DNA from: CAIKZY01 sp044374195 | GTDB taxonomy: Bacteria; Actinomycetota; Actinomycetes; S36-B12 | Reading direction: 5' to 3' | Assembly: GCA_044374195.1 (NCBI GenBank) | Contig: JBILOY010000005.1 | Coordinates: forward strand, 54,041-118,040 | Length of the DNA: 64,000 nucleotides | Shown: positions 36,577-45,330 of the stretch, in pieces | Layout: every line of letters starts with the position of its first letter | How positions within the stretch are numbered: the first letter of the stretch is position 1 | Translations under genes and position numbers: made by a program | Notes under the pieces: model-generated | Told to the model about the DNA's origin: nothing | The model's input: the letters and a program-made list of their open reading frames with translations, nothing else | Databases searched by the model: none

Positions 36577-37005
36577 CTACTCCGAGGTGTTGTGGGTTGA
36601 CCGACCTGCTGTCCGTTCGCGACGCAGCCACCAGAGGCCCACGATCGGCAGGATAAGCGGAATCAGGAGATAGCCGATACCGAAGCCTGACCACACAGTT
36701 GCTCGAGGGAACCACGAGCTCTCGATGAGGCTCAGTGTTCCGACGACGAGAACACCGATCAGCTCGAATGTGATCGCCGCTCGTGCGACTCTCGTGCCGC
36801 GTTCCCCGAGGCCCAGGGCGATGGTTGCAACGATGTAGACGACGGCGGCCAGTGCCGAGAGCAGGTAGGCAACCGGTGCCTCATCGAAACGTGTCGTGAG
36901 TTGAATGACTGAACGAGCTGTCGCAGCGATGGCGAAAATCGCGTAGACCACCACAAGAAGCCGGCCAAATCCCGATGCGTGACTTCCCGTTCGTGCGTTA
37001 GCCAA
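36577..37005 (-). CDS. Four-helix membrane protein, partner B
   Basis: This is a 142-residue protein with four hydrophobic segments (about 13-33, 43-66, 73-93, 107-127) and a basic tail. A helix of YLLIPLILPIVGLWWLRRE ends the membrane part. It overlaps the preceding gene by 8 bases, so the two are probably coupled. From memory, such paired small membrane proteins are widespread in actinobacteria. Function unknown. Confidence 0.72.
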   Translation of the reverse strand: MANARTGSHASGFGRLLVVVYAIFAIAATARSVIQLTTRFDEAPVAYLLSALAAVVYIVATIALGLGERGTRVARAAITFELIGVLVVGTLSLIESSWFPRATVWSGFGIGYLLIPLILPIVGLWWLRRERTAGRSTHNTSE

Positions 37006-37366
37006 TGGGTGCTCCTGACCAGACCTGCTGAATTCGCAAGACGAGTACGGGCATCACGAGCCCGACGACCATGACGATTGCTGAGCCGATCCGCGTCGTG
37101 TCGCCGCGAGTCCACAACCACGAGCCAATCGGAATCATGGGGCTGAGCAGGAGATAGCCCACAAACTCAATCCGAGCAAAGTCACGATCAGTGCCAATCA
37201 TCTGCACGATTCCGCCCACGGCGAGCACGATGAACATCCCAGCGATGACAAGTTGGCTCGAATGGAGCCACCGGCTCATTGGCCTTGAGATGAGCAGGTG
37301 TACTAATGCCCACGCGGCCATGACCAAAGAGGCGATGATGGTTGCGTTAGCAAAGGCACCGGTCAC
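36998..37366 (-). CDS. Four-helix membrane protein, partner A
   Basis: This is a 122-residue protein with four hydrophobic segments (about 6-26, 36-57, 68-85, 92-111). GTG start at 37366. It shares general layout with the overlapping downstream gene product, suggesting either an ancient duplication or a heteromeric membrane complex; this is inference. Confidence 0.7.
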   Translation of the reverse strand: MTGAFANATIIASLVMAAWALVHLLISRPMSRWLHSSQLVIAGMFIVLAVGGIVQMIGTDRDFARIEFVGYLLLSPMIPIGSWLWTRGDTTRIGSAIVMVVGLVMPVLVLRIQQVWSGAPIG

Positions 37367-37433
37367 ACCTGAATCCTGCCAATGACCTGATCAGGTCGAG
37401 CAGGGTCCCCTCCACAAGCGCCCATCGTTGGCC

Positions 37434-39224
37434 TCAGGACGGGCCCTGAACGGCGTAGAGCTGGTCTCGGTACTGATCGACAAGGCTGTCCGTCACCCGT
37501 TGCATGCGCATCGGGGTGCGGGTCTTGTCCTTGGCGACCACCCAAGCTAGCGGGGCGGTCGTCGCGGATGCGCGGGAGTAATCGACCAGGATCTCCGCGG
37601 CAGCAGGCACGGGGACACGCAGTGCGACCCAGCTTGCCTCGCCGCTGTCGCGGACGCCGGTCACTTGGACGTTCCACGAGAGGGTCCGCTTCGCGCTGCT
37701 GCTGTACCGCACCTTCTTGGCTGATCGGTCCCAGTCCTGGTTGACCTTGACCTCCTTGGGCAGCAGGAGCGGATGTCCATTCACGTCATAGCTTGTAGTT
37801 CGGCCGTCATAGAGCTGCTGGATCCGCGGGCTTGATGCCTTAGTGGATTGGAAGGTAGCCGCATCTTCACCGACTCCGAACACGATGGTGCTGTCGGAGG
37901 TGACCTCATCGAGTAGCAGGTATGACGATGCACCGTTGCTCAGCGCGTAGACCTCAATCGGCTGGGATGCAGCAAGCTTCCCCGCTGCAACCCCGACGAG
38001 GAAGTCCACGCCCGGATCCACGAAGATCAGCGGCGCGCTCTGCTGGCTTTCTGTGGGTGGGTTGAGTGGCTGGAGAGTTCGGTAGAGGTCGCTCGCAAGA
38101 GGCTGACCCTCGGGGGTCAGCAGGACGATAGTAATTTCCTCAGCATTCGCCGATGGGAATGAACTGAACGCGAGCAGCGTCCCTTGGTCCTTGCCGCGAC
38201 ACACGGGGCAGGGCTGCTGTGCCAGGACATCGCCGATGTCGACGAGGGCAATGGTGGACTTGTTCGCCGTGCTCCAGGTGTAGGAAGCGGAGTTCGGGTT
38301 TACGGCGGAGGTGTAAAGGAAGCTGTCAGTATTCGTGTCGACGGTGACCGCCAATGCGCGGAATGGGAAGTTGTTGTCGTAGACAGCGATGTCGTACACG
38401 CCATTCCCGCGATCGAGAACCGCATAGGGAGTAATGGCGTGACCGCCGGACTCGCCGAATACGGTCAGGACGAATGGAACCGTGCCCCCGGGGAGCGTTC
38501 TTTTCAGAGTCTCGACAAGCTCGGTCGGTGACTGACCTGCTACGGCTGCGGGGAGTAAGTCGGGGGCGAGGAACTGCGCCCCGAACAGGCGCGTGATGGT
38601 CTGGATCGCCGGATCGCCCATCGGATTCGCGGCGTTGATACCCAAGCCCGAGGCCCCGACCTGATTCGCCGGGAGCTGCCCGTTGTATAGGGCGGCCGCG
38701 GCGGCCGCAAGGCCAAAGCAGTGACCGCCCTGCGCCCCGGTCTCGATCATTTGGGCGAGCAGCTCGGCCCCGAGGATCAGGTCGCATTTACCCGTCTTCG
38801 GGTCAATACTCCGAGGATCGCGGCAGACACCGTTGCCGAGGCTTCGCCGAAGCGAAAGGGCGTTCAACGGTGCCGGGCTCTGGTACTTGTCGCTATCAAG
38901 TTGCTCGAGTGTGACCCGAGTGGGCATGCCATAGACCAGGGCGTTCTGGGCGAAGTCCAGGTTCGTTCCCCAGTTGGGCATCGGGAATCCGTGGGGGTAC
39001 GGCCGGAAGCCCGAGTCGGCAACGACCCTCCCCTGGGGTGCGCCTACCCCGACTCCGCCAAAGATCGACTGGTAGACCGACGGATCCACGATCCAGCCGC
39101 CCGGCGGCTTGCCGCCGCTCGCCAGGTTGGTGTCAGGCGACCCAGAGGCGGGGACGGCGATACCGACGAGGACCACGGACAAGGAGATGGCCATGATCAT
39201 GGAGCGTTGCAGGCGTGGACGCAT
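37434..39224 (-). CDS. Secreted protein with a putative papain-like cysteine peptidase domain
   Basis: The ATG at 39224 gives 596 residues with a signal peptide (SMIMAISLSVVLVGIAVPAS). GGHCFGLAAAAAALYNG holds Cys169, GGHAITPYAVLDRGNG holds His262, and AVYDNNFPFRA holds Asp283. This Cys, then GH, then D/N-x-N order matches the papain-like or C39-like triad. A CPVC pair near 340 and two beta-rich regions follow, probably adhesive or binding modules. The catalytic claim is inference from motif order. Confidence 0.6.
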   Translation of the reverse strand: MRPRLQRSMIMAISLSVVLVGIAVPASGSPDTNLASGGKPPGGWIVDPSVYQSIFGGVGVGAPQGRVVADSGFRPYPHGFPMPNWGTNLDFAQNALVYGMPTRVTLEQLDSDKYQSPAPLNALSLRRSLGNGVCRDPRSIDPKTGKCDLILGAELLAQMIETGAQGGHCFGLAAAAAALYNGQLPANQVGASGLGINAANPMGDPAIQTITRLFGAQFLAPDLLPAAVAGQSPTELVETLKRTLPGGTVPFVLTVFGESGGHAITPYAVLDRGNGVYDIAVYDNNFPFRALAVTVDTNTDSFLYTSAVNPNSASYTWSTANKSTIALVDIGDVLAQQPCPVCRGKDQGTLLAFSSFPSANAEEITIVLLTPEGQPLASDLYRTLQPLNPPTESQQSAPLIFVDPGVDFLVGVAAGKLAASQPIEVYALSNGASSYLLLDEVTSDSTIVFGVGEDAATFQSTKASSPRIQQLYDGRTTSYDVNGHPLLLPKEVKVNQDWDRSAKKVRYSSSAKRTLSWNVQVTGVRDSGEASWVALRVPVPAAAEILVDYSRASATTAPLAWVVAKDKTRTPMRMQRVTDSLVDQYRDQLYAVQGPS

Positions 39225-39230
39225 GTGGAG

Positions 39231-39236
39231 AATGTA
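39231..39236 (-). promoter_or_regulatory. Putative -10 hexamer of leaderless transcript (cysteine peptidase-like)
   Basis: TACATT on the minus strand ends 6 bases before the ATG at 39224. It supports that start over the longer open frame. Confidence 0.45.
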
Positions 39237-39465
39237 ACCGCAAGCTCGAGCGGGGGACTGGCGTTTCCGCCAAGAGTTGCACGACCTGATGGCGATAATC
39301 ATGACGACGACCTAGAGGCCGTCCTGGTCATTGACGTAGGTGAGGAACTGCATGCCGGCGGCCCGACTGGAGGCCCTAGACATGCCGACATCGCACTGCG
39401 GTCGACGATTCGTGATGTGATTCAGCATTAGGCTCGCGACCCGGAGCGGAGAGAAGGGGCCACGG

Positions 39466-40224
39466 ATGAGCTCGCATCCTGACCCCAATCGCGTGGGTGG
39501 ACCCGGATGGCTGGACGCGACGGGCGGCCGGCTCTCGAGGTCGCAGCGAAGGAAGATGCTCGGCATCTCGATCGCGACGCAGCGCACGCTGCTCGTGCAA
39601 CGCATGAGCCCTCGTCGGAAGTCTCAGCGAGACCTGTCCGAAGCGATGCTGGTTCCGGATACCGCGCTGGTCGCTGAGGCCGTGGACGTTGCTCGCACTC
39701 AGTGTCCCGAGATCCTCGGGCACGCTTATCGCACGGCTGTTTTCGCTCGTGCCCTCGCGCTCATCGATGGTGCGGACGTCGACCCTGAGCTCCTCTTCGT
39801 CTCCGGACTCCTTCATGACGTCGGCCTCGAGAGCCCGGTGGTGGGCGAGGACTTCACTGTGCGCAGCGCCGTCGCCGCGGTGGATGTGGCGGCGCGTGCA
39901 GGGCGCCTGGATGCCGCCGGAAGTCTGCGGGACGCGATCGTCGTGCACACGACGGTCGGCATCGACCCGGTCCGCGATGGTGCCCTCGGCTTCTACACGC
40001 AGGCTGGGGCGATGGTCGACCTCGTAGGCCTGCGGGAGCGGCAATTACCGCACGATCTCGTCGCCCGCGCGGTCACTGAGCATCCGAGGTCGGGCCTCGC
40101 CCGGACGATCACGCGCGCCATCGCCGCCGAGGCTCGCGCAGTGCCGGAAGGCCGGTTCGCTTTCCTCCGCCGAGTGGGGATGGGCCCTGCGATCCGCGTC
40201 GCGGCCGTCCCGAGTCGGCCCTAG
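39466..40224 (+). CDS. HD-domain phosphohydrolase
   Basis: This is a 252-residue soluble protein. GHAYRTAVFARAL supplies the first His and LLFVSGLLHDVGLESP supplies the HD pair; VVHTTVG may give another metal ligand. The pattern fits the HD superfamily of metal-dependent phosphohydrolases. Substrate (nucleotide or cyclic nucleotide) cannot be told. An Arg/Ser-rich N-terminal region of about 60 residues precedes the domain. Confidence 0.72.
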   Translation: MSSHPDPNRVGGPGWLDATGGRLSRSQRRKMLGISIATQRTLLVQRMSPRRKSQRDLSEAMLVPDTALVAEAVDVARTQCPEILGHAYRTAVFARALALIDGADVDPELLFVSGLLHDVGLESPVVGEDFTVRSAVAAVDVAARAGRLDAAGSLRDAIVVHTTVGIDPVRDGALGFYTQAGAMVDLVGLRERQLPHDLVARAVTEHPRSGLARTITRAIAAEARAVPEGRFAFLRRVGMGPAIRVAAVPSRP

Positions 40225-40280
40225 ACGCACTGATGGTGTTCAGGCCGCGCCACGAGGGCTGTTGACCAGGGGAAACGACT

Positions 40281-40324
40281 GGCGGCCAGGGGCGGGGTCG
40301 AACCGCCGACCTTCCGATTGTCAG
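40281..40324 (-). repeat. Displaced 3' half of a tRNA-Phe gene (att-like scar)
   Basis: These 44 bases match 40812-40855, the 3' half of the intact tRNA-Phe, at 40 positions. Two of the four differences (positions 12 and 26) restore a T-stem base pair, A-T to G-C. The discriminator is G instead of A, and CCA is encoded (40280-40282 on the minus strand), unlike in the intact gene. The 5' half is absent, so no tRNA can form. This is the pattern left by site-specific integration at a tRNA 3' end. Confidence 0.8.
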
Positions 40325-40419
40325 CGGCCCTGAAGTGCATTCAGAACGGAGACCGTCATTACTTATGATGAAGCAGCGCTCAGCATCGTCGCATTCGTAG
40401 AAGAGATTGGGGTATCTGC

Positions 40420-40914
40420 GTGAATGTCACCCGTCGGGCGGGACTCGCGATAACCGTCGTCACTGCTTTCTCACTAATCTCTCCGGCAGTGGCTAACGCA
40501 TGCACTCGCGTCCTGTGGAATGACAACGCGATCGCAGTGATGGCCAGCCGGAGTATGGACTGGGTTGGCTCATCAAAGCCCCGTCTTGTGGTCTTGCCCC
40601 GAGGCATGGAGCGCGATGGGGGCAAGCTCGCAGGGAGACAGGTCGTCACAGAAAACCCCGCTAAGTGGACCTCACGGCATGGCAGTCTTGTCGTGACCGC
40701 ACTCAACGCGGGAACGCCGGATGGAATGAACGAGCGTGGACTCGCAGTGCATGGGCTCTGGCTCAATGCCACGGACTACGGGCCCCGTGACACGACGAAG
40801 GCGGGTTTGGAGGTGGCCAGGGACGGGGTCGAACCGTCGACCTTCCGATTTTCAGTCGGACGCTCGTACCAACTGAGCTACCTGGCCCAACAATCGAAGG
40901 CCAGCTTTCGCTGA
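40420..40914 (+). pseudogene. Truncated linear-amide C-N hydrolase (choloylglycine hydrolase family)
   Basis: GTG start, signal peptide to ANA, then Cys28 as the would-be N-terminal nucleophile (CTRVLW), SRSMDW and GMNERGLAVHGLWL: the first third of a family normally near 330-360 residues. After about residue 131 the frame runs into the antisense of the tRNA-Phe gene (from 40812) and stops at 40914. Most of the catalytic fold is missing, so it should be inactive. It lies between the two tRNA-Phe repeats, as cargo or debris of the same integration. Confidence 0.8.
40814..40887 (-). tRNA. tRNA-Phe (GAA)
   Basis: 74 bases fold as a cloverleaf: acceptor GGCCAGG/CCTGGCC, D-arm GCTC/GAGC, anticodon stem TCCGA/TCGGA with loop CTGAAAA (anticodon GAA), T-arm GACGG/CCGTC. 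Discriminator A. CCA is not encoded. Its 3' half is duplicated at 40281-40324. Confidence 0.95.
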
Positions 40915-40926
40915 CCTTCGATTTGG

Positions 40927-41000
40927 CGACCCCGACCGGGCTCGAACCGGCGACCTCCGCCGTGACAGGGCGGCGCGCTAACCGACTGCGCTACGGGGCC
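40927..41000 (-). tRNA. tRNA-Asp (GTC)
   Basis: Acceptor GGCCCCG pairs with CGGGGTC, anticodon loop CTGTCAC gives GTC, T-arm GCCGG/CCGGT. Discriminator G is followed by an encoded CCA (40924-40926). Confidence 0.95.
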
Positions 41001-41022
41001 TTGCTGATGCTGCTGACGTGCG

Positions 41023-41095
41023 TATCCCCAACGGGATTCGAACCCGTGCTACCGCCGTGAAAGGGCGGTGTCCTAGGCCACTAGACGATGGGGAC
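41023..41095 (-). tRNA. tRNA-Glu (TTC)
   Basis: Acceptor GTCCCCA pairs with TGGGGAT, anticodon loop CTTTCAC gives TTC, T-arm ACGGG/CCCGT. Discriminator A, CCA not encoded. It would be transcribed first in the Glu-Asp-Phe run. Confidence 0.95.
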
Positions 41096-41172
41096 CTGTG
41101 TCTCCGTCGACCTAATGCCGCTGGCGACCGCATAAGCATAGGGCAGCCCTCTCGAGGAGCCAAAATGGGGCC

Positions 41173-41529
41173 ATGGATCCCCGTGAGATGACCCGAGACG
41201 AGTTCGAGGGGTTGGTGGCGGAGGCGCTTGACTCGATCCCGGCCGATCTCGCCCGCCTGATGAGCAACGTCGTGGTGGTCGTGGAGGACTTCGCTCCGGC
41301 CGATGATCCCGACCTCCTGGGTCTGTATTCGGGGATCCCGCTCACCGAGCGCGATGGAAGCTATGCCGGGTTCTTGCCCGATCAGGTCACCATCTTCATG
41401 GAGCCGATCTTGTCGATGTGTGAAACGAGGGATGAAGTGGTGGAAGAAGTGCGCATCACGGTGGTGCATGAGATCGCGCACCACTTCGGCATCGATGATG
41501 CCCGCCTGGAAGAGCTCGGCTACGAGTGA
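41173..41529 (+). CDS. Zincin-like metallopeptidase family protein
   Basis: This is a 118-residue protein. VVHEIAHHFGID near the C-terminus holds the HExxHxxGxx(D) zinc site, and VEEVRITVVHE precedes it. ADDPDLLGLYSGIPLTERDG is another conserved block. The family of minimal zincins is widespread in actinobacteria; its substrate is not known. It ends 10 bases inside the 3' end of the convergent Sua5-type gene. Confidence 0.87.
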   Translation: MDPREMTRDEFEGLVAEALDSIPADLARLMSNVVVVVEDFAPADDPDLLGLYSGIPLTERDGSYAGFLPDQVTIFMEPILSMCETRDEVVEEVRITVVHEIAHHFGIDDARLEELGYE

Positions 41530-42491
41530 GCTGCTCGCTTCAGTCGATCAATGACAGCAGCGCCTAACCCCGAATCATCGGGGAGTACTGCAAGCACGGT
41601 GGTGAGCTGCAGGGCATCGGCCTCGCGCAGAGCTGCATAGAGAACGTGGGCGAACTCGTCATTAGACGCTGGAGCCGACAGGCGCACCATGCCGACCGGG
41701 GTTTCGATCGATGCGAGTGCGAGCACGCCGACGCGAGCAACATAGGTCACGTGACTTGCCGCGAGGCCTTCGTGATCGGTGATCACGACATCAGCAACCG
41801 GCGCATAATGCGACTCCAGGGTTCCCGATGCGCGCACTGTCGAAGTCATGCCGGGCCTGATACCAGTCACGCGTTCGATGTCATCGACAGTGATTGCTCC
41901 CGCGCGAAGCAGTCGCGGAATCTCATCAGTGCAGTCAACGATCGTCGACTCCACGCCAACCGCACTTTCTCCGCCATCGAGGATGTAGTCGTCATCGCCG
42001 ATGATGTTGGCGAACTCATCGTGCACGTGCTGCGCGCTCGTGGGGCTCACCCTTCCGAATCTGTTCGCGCTGGGTGCAGCAATGCCGATTGATGGATCGT
42101 CGGTGAGCTGGATCAGCGCGCGCAGCGTTTCGTCCATCAAAGGGTGCGAGGAAACACGCACCGCAACTGAATCCTGGCCGCCAGTGATGAAGTCGCCGGC
42201 GCGATCGCTGCGCTTGACGACCAGGGTCATCGGGCCAGGCCAGAACACGTCAGCGAGTGCGCGCGCGTAATCGGGGATTGACGCTGCCCAGTGATCAAGG
42301 GCAGAGGCATCTGCGACATGCACGATCAACGGATGATCAGCGGGCCGCCCCTTGGCGTCGTAGATACGTGCCACTGCGTGGGGATCGTCAGCTCGTGCTG
42401 CAAGGCCGTAGACAGTTTCGGTGGGCACTGCCACCAATCCGCCGTCGCGAAGGCGAAGTGCTGCCACTCGAGGGTCGGTGGTGAACTGCAT
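41520..42491 (-). CDS. sua5: Threonylcarbamoyl-AMP synthase, Sua5 type
   Basis: This enzyme makes threonylcarbamoyl-AMP for the t6A37 modification of ANN-decoding tRNAs. The ATG at 42491 gives 323 residues; a GTG six codons upstream is possible. GGLVAVPTETVYGLAARAD, AKGRPADHPLIVHV and APSANRFGRVSPTSAQHV form the YrdC/TsaC site. The C-terminal part from about 205 (SPGMTSTVRASGTLESHYAP-like region) is the extra Sua5 domain. Confidence 0.93.
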   Translation of the reverse strand: MQFTTDPRVAALRLRDGGLVAVPTETVYGLAARADDPHAVARIYDAKGRPADHPLIVHVADASALDHWAASIPDYARALADVFWPGPMTLVVKRSDRAGDFITGGQDSVAVRVSSHPLMDETLRALIQLTDDPSIGIAAPSANRFGRVSPTSAQHVHDEFANIIGDDDYILDGGESAVGVESTIVDCTDEIPRLLRAGAITVDDIERVTGIRPGMTSTVRASGTLESHYAPVADVVITDHEGLAASHVTYVARVGVLALASIETPVGMVRLSAPASNDEFAHVLYAALREADALQLTTVLAVLPDDSGLGAAVIDRLKRAAHS

Positions 42492-42524
42492 GAGGCCATT
42501 CAACCGCACGGCCGCGCGGGTGAG

Positions 42525-45251
42525 TCAGCGACGAGGAGCAGTGATTTGCATGGGTTGCGTGCGCGAGACTGGTTTACCCGACTTGCTGAGCATGACTGTG
42601 TAGGCACCGGAGGCAGGGGCCACTCCACTGAAGGACACAGTGCCGGTCTTGGTGACCTTGCCACTGCCCATCTTCTTGCCGGCCTTGTACAGCGTTACCT
42701 GCTGGCCCTTGGTTGCTCCGGCCACCTTCATCGAGACAGTCATCGTGCCGTTGGTGGCCATTCGCACTGAACTGACACTCGCCTTGGTGACAGGGACAGA
42801 GGAGGTCACGGCTGCAGGCACGGCTGACGGAGTCGGCGTGGACTGAATTACGACCTGACCGGGCGGTGGCGTGACAGGGGCCTCGTAGCGGTAACCGCCG
42901 AGGGCCACGGCGCGACCGACGGCCAGCGTGACGATGACGTCCTGCCAGCCGGCGATGCCCGGGGGAGTGACGACCTCGATGTTGGCAGCGTTGATGACCT
43001 TGTAGCTGGCTGCCTTGCCGCCGATGGTCACGCCGCTGGTGCCCCAGAAGCCGTAGCCGAGGATGTTGATGGTGTTGCCGCCAGTTGTCGGACCGAAGGC
43101 CGGGCGAACCTCAGTGATGTCAGCGTCACTACCGCCGCCGCCACCACCACCGCCCGATGAACCGCCGCCGCCGGAGCTACCGCCACCGCCGGAAGAGCCG
43201 GAGCCACCGCCGACTGATCCACCGCTAGAGGCGGAGGGGCTCGCGGTGTTCGTGACGAATGAGCGCGCGTACAGAAGGAGATCGGGGCTGCCTGTACCGG
43301 CACTCGTGACGCCGGTCGAGGCGCTCGCGGTCAGAGCAGCAACGACCTGCGCGGGAGTCGCACTGCTATTGAGGCCCAGGTAGACAGCTGCTGCGCCGGC
43401 AACGTGCGGCGCCGCCATCGAGGTGCCGCTCATGGTCGCCGTTGAAGTCGGGCTCGAGATCCAGTCTGAGGTGATTGCAACGCCGGGCGCAAAGATATCG
43501 ACGCAGGTGCCGTAGTTGGAGAACGAAGCACGCGCATCAGCGCTATCGGTTGCACCCACGGTGATGGCAGTGACTTCGCGCGCTGGGCTGGCGGTGCAGG
43601 CATCGGCATTGCTGTTGCCTGCGGCCACGACCATGGTGATGCCTGCTGCGACGGCGGCTGCAACGGCGTCGTCCATCGACTTGTTCGCCCCGCCACCAAG
43701 GCTCATGTTCGCCACGGCCGGAGCCGAGGGGTTGTTCAGGTGATCGGTGATGGCCCAGTTGATACCCGCGATCACATCGCTGGTGTATCCGCTTCCGCTG
43801 CAGTCGAGCACGCGTACTGGAACCACGGTTGCGCTCTTCGCGACTCCGTAGGTAGTACCGGCGACAGTGCCCGCCACGTGGGTGCCGTGACCTTGGCAGT
43901 CAGTCGCATTCGTGTCGTTGTCGACGAAGTCGTATCCGGTTACCAGACGACTGGAGAAGTCATTGCTGGCATAAACGCCGGTATCGATGATGTAAGTGCG
44001 CACGCCCGAGCCAGTGCCGGCAGGCGTGAACGTGGTGCTGAGAGGCAAGGAGCGCTGATCGATGCGGTCGAGGCCCCAGGGCGCGCAGCCTTGCGTACCG
44101 GAGGGAGTGCTTGAGCTGCATGAAGTCGGTGTAGTCGCAGTGGGGGTTGCTGAGGCCGTAGGTGTAGGAGTCGCCGTGGGCGCTGCGCCGGGACGAATCT
44201 CGTAGGCGTAACGGCCATTGACTGCGGGAATTGTCGAGCCGGACGGAATCACCTGACTCGAGATCAGCGCAGAACTACCGCCGTTGACGTAGGGGTTGGG
44301 TGTTGTTCCGCTCGAAGTGAAGCGACGGTCATTGCCCGAGGAGTTCGGATCGGCGTACCCGATCTCAAGGCTGCTCGAAGAAGTGGCGGCATCGATGTTG
44401 TTGTAGTTGAAGACGATGTCGACATCACCGGTGGAGCCACGCTGGAGAATCAGGAGCTGAGCTGAGTAGTAGGGGGCACTCCGGTCGTAGCGGCCAACGT
44501 TGACCCAGTTGACGCAGTAGCCGTTGGTGCCATCAAAACTTGAAATGGGGCCGTACGTCACCTGACTGGTCAGCGTGTTGCGAGTGTCGAGGTCGGTGAA
44601 CACCGGAAGCACGAGCGGACGGTTCGTCGTGCGGAGATCAATTCCCTGGTAGTTAGTAAAGCTTCCGCCACCGTCATTGAACGAGATGCCGCCATTGTTA
44701 TTGATCAGGATCTGGTTGTAGCTGGTGCCGAACCAATTGACATTGAAGCCGAGTGACACTGCAGAGGTGCCGTTGTCGTCACCGCGCGGAAGGCTGCTGG
44801 CGGTGCATCCCGAATCGGTGATCACCGCGCCACTCGAGATAGCAACTGGCTGATCGACCTCCACCCTCACCACGTTGGTGTCGGCGCGCAGCGCAGTGGC
44901 GTCTGCGGCGGTCATCTCCACTGCCAGACCGTCGATCGCCTTGTCATACGTAGCGGTGACGATTCCGCCGGCATCGGTCACCGTATTCGCGACAGCGGTT
45001 TGCTTGCCCGGATCGACCGTGACGATGTATCGACCTACGCCGGCCGGCAACGACTCGCTCGAAGTCGCTGAAGGTTCTGCTGCCGGAAGAGGCGCGGTGC
45101 TCGAAGAAGGACTCGCACTGGGGGAGGCGCTCGCGGGAACCGAGGGATCGACGATCGTGTCAGCCGCAGCGGAACTTGCCCAGAAGGAAGCGGCGACCAC
45201 GGTCAGCGACACCAGGGCAGCGGAGATGCCCTTGGCAGTTCGATTTCGCAT
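42525..45251 (-). CDS. Secreted subtilisin-family protease with nidogen-like insert and TIG domain
   Basis: ATG at 45251 (AGGGAG upstream) gives 908 residues. Order: signal peptide, Ser/Ala/Pro linker, I9-type propeptide (74-136), nidogen-like domain (about 166-354), Thr/Pro linker, S8 catalytic domain with Asp423 (YIIDTG), His455 (GHGTHVAG), Asn546 and Ser611 (SGTSMAAPHVAG), Gly/Ser linker, an IPT/TIG domain near 710-800, and a C-terminal Ig-like module. The propeptide is separated from the protease by the nidogen-like domain, which is unusual. Divergent from the HtrA gene. Confidence 0.9.
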   Translation of the reverse strand: MRNRTAKGISAALVSLTVVAASFWASSAAADTIVDPSVPASASPSASPSSSTAPLPAAEPSATSSESLPAGVGRYIVTVDPGKQTAVANTVTDAGGIVTATYDKAIDGLAVEMTAADATALRADTNVVRVEVDQPVAISSGAVITDSGCTASSLPRGDDNGTSAVSLGFNVNWFGTSYNQILINNNGGISFNDGGGSFTNYQGIDLRTTNRPLVLPVFTDLDTRNTLTSQVTYGPISSFDGTNGYCVNWVNVGRYDRSAPYYSAQLLILQRGSTGDVDIVFNYNNIDAATSSSSLEIGYADPNSSGNDRRFTSSGTTPNPYVNGGSSALISSQVIPSGSTIPAVNGRYAYEIRPGAAPTATPTPTASATPTATTPTSCSSSTPSGTQGCAPWGLDRIDQRSLPLSTTFTPAGTGSGVRTYIIDTGVYASNDFSSRLVTGYDFVDNDTNATDCQGHGTHVAGTVAGTTYGVAKSATVVPVRVLDCSGSGYTSDVIAGINWAITDHLNNPSAPAVANMSLGGGANKSMDDAVAAAVAAGITMVVAAGNSNADACTASPAREVTAITVGATDSADARASFSNYGTCVDIFAPGVAITSDWISSPTSTATMSGTSMAAPHVAGAAAVYLGLNSSATPAQVVAALTASASTGVTSAGTGSPDLLLYARSFVTNTASPSASSGGSVGGGSGSSGGGGSSGGGGSSGGGGGGGGSDADITEVRPAFGPTTGGNTINILGYGFWGTSGVTIGGKAASYKVINAANIEVVTPPGIAGWQDVIVTLAVGRAVALGGYRYEAPVTPPPGQVVIQSTPTPSAVPAAVTSSVPVTKASVSSVRMATNGTMTVSMKVAGATKGQQVTLYKAGKKMGSGKVTKTGTVSFSGVAPASGAYTVMLSKSGKPVSRTQPMQITAPRR

Positions 45252-45330
45252 GCCGCTCCCTGTACGCACCTTCTAAGGATGCCTTACCTGTGCTCGGTCA
45301 GTTGACCATCTGCTTGGACTCCGCCGCCAC

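Noticed and set aside
40281..40324. A functional second tRNA gene (Phe or Val)
   Set aside because: Only the 3' half matches. The bases that would form the acceptor 5' strand, D-arm and anticodon 5' stem do not pair.
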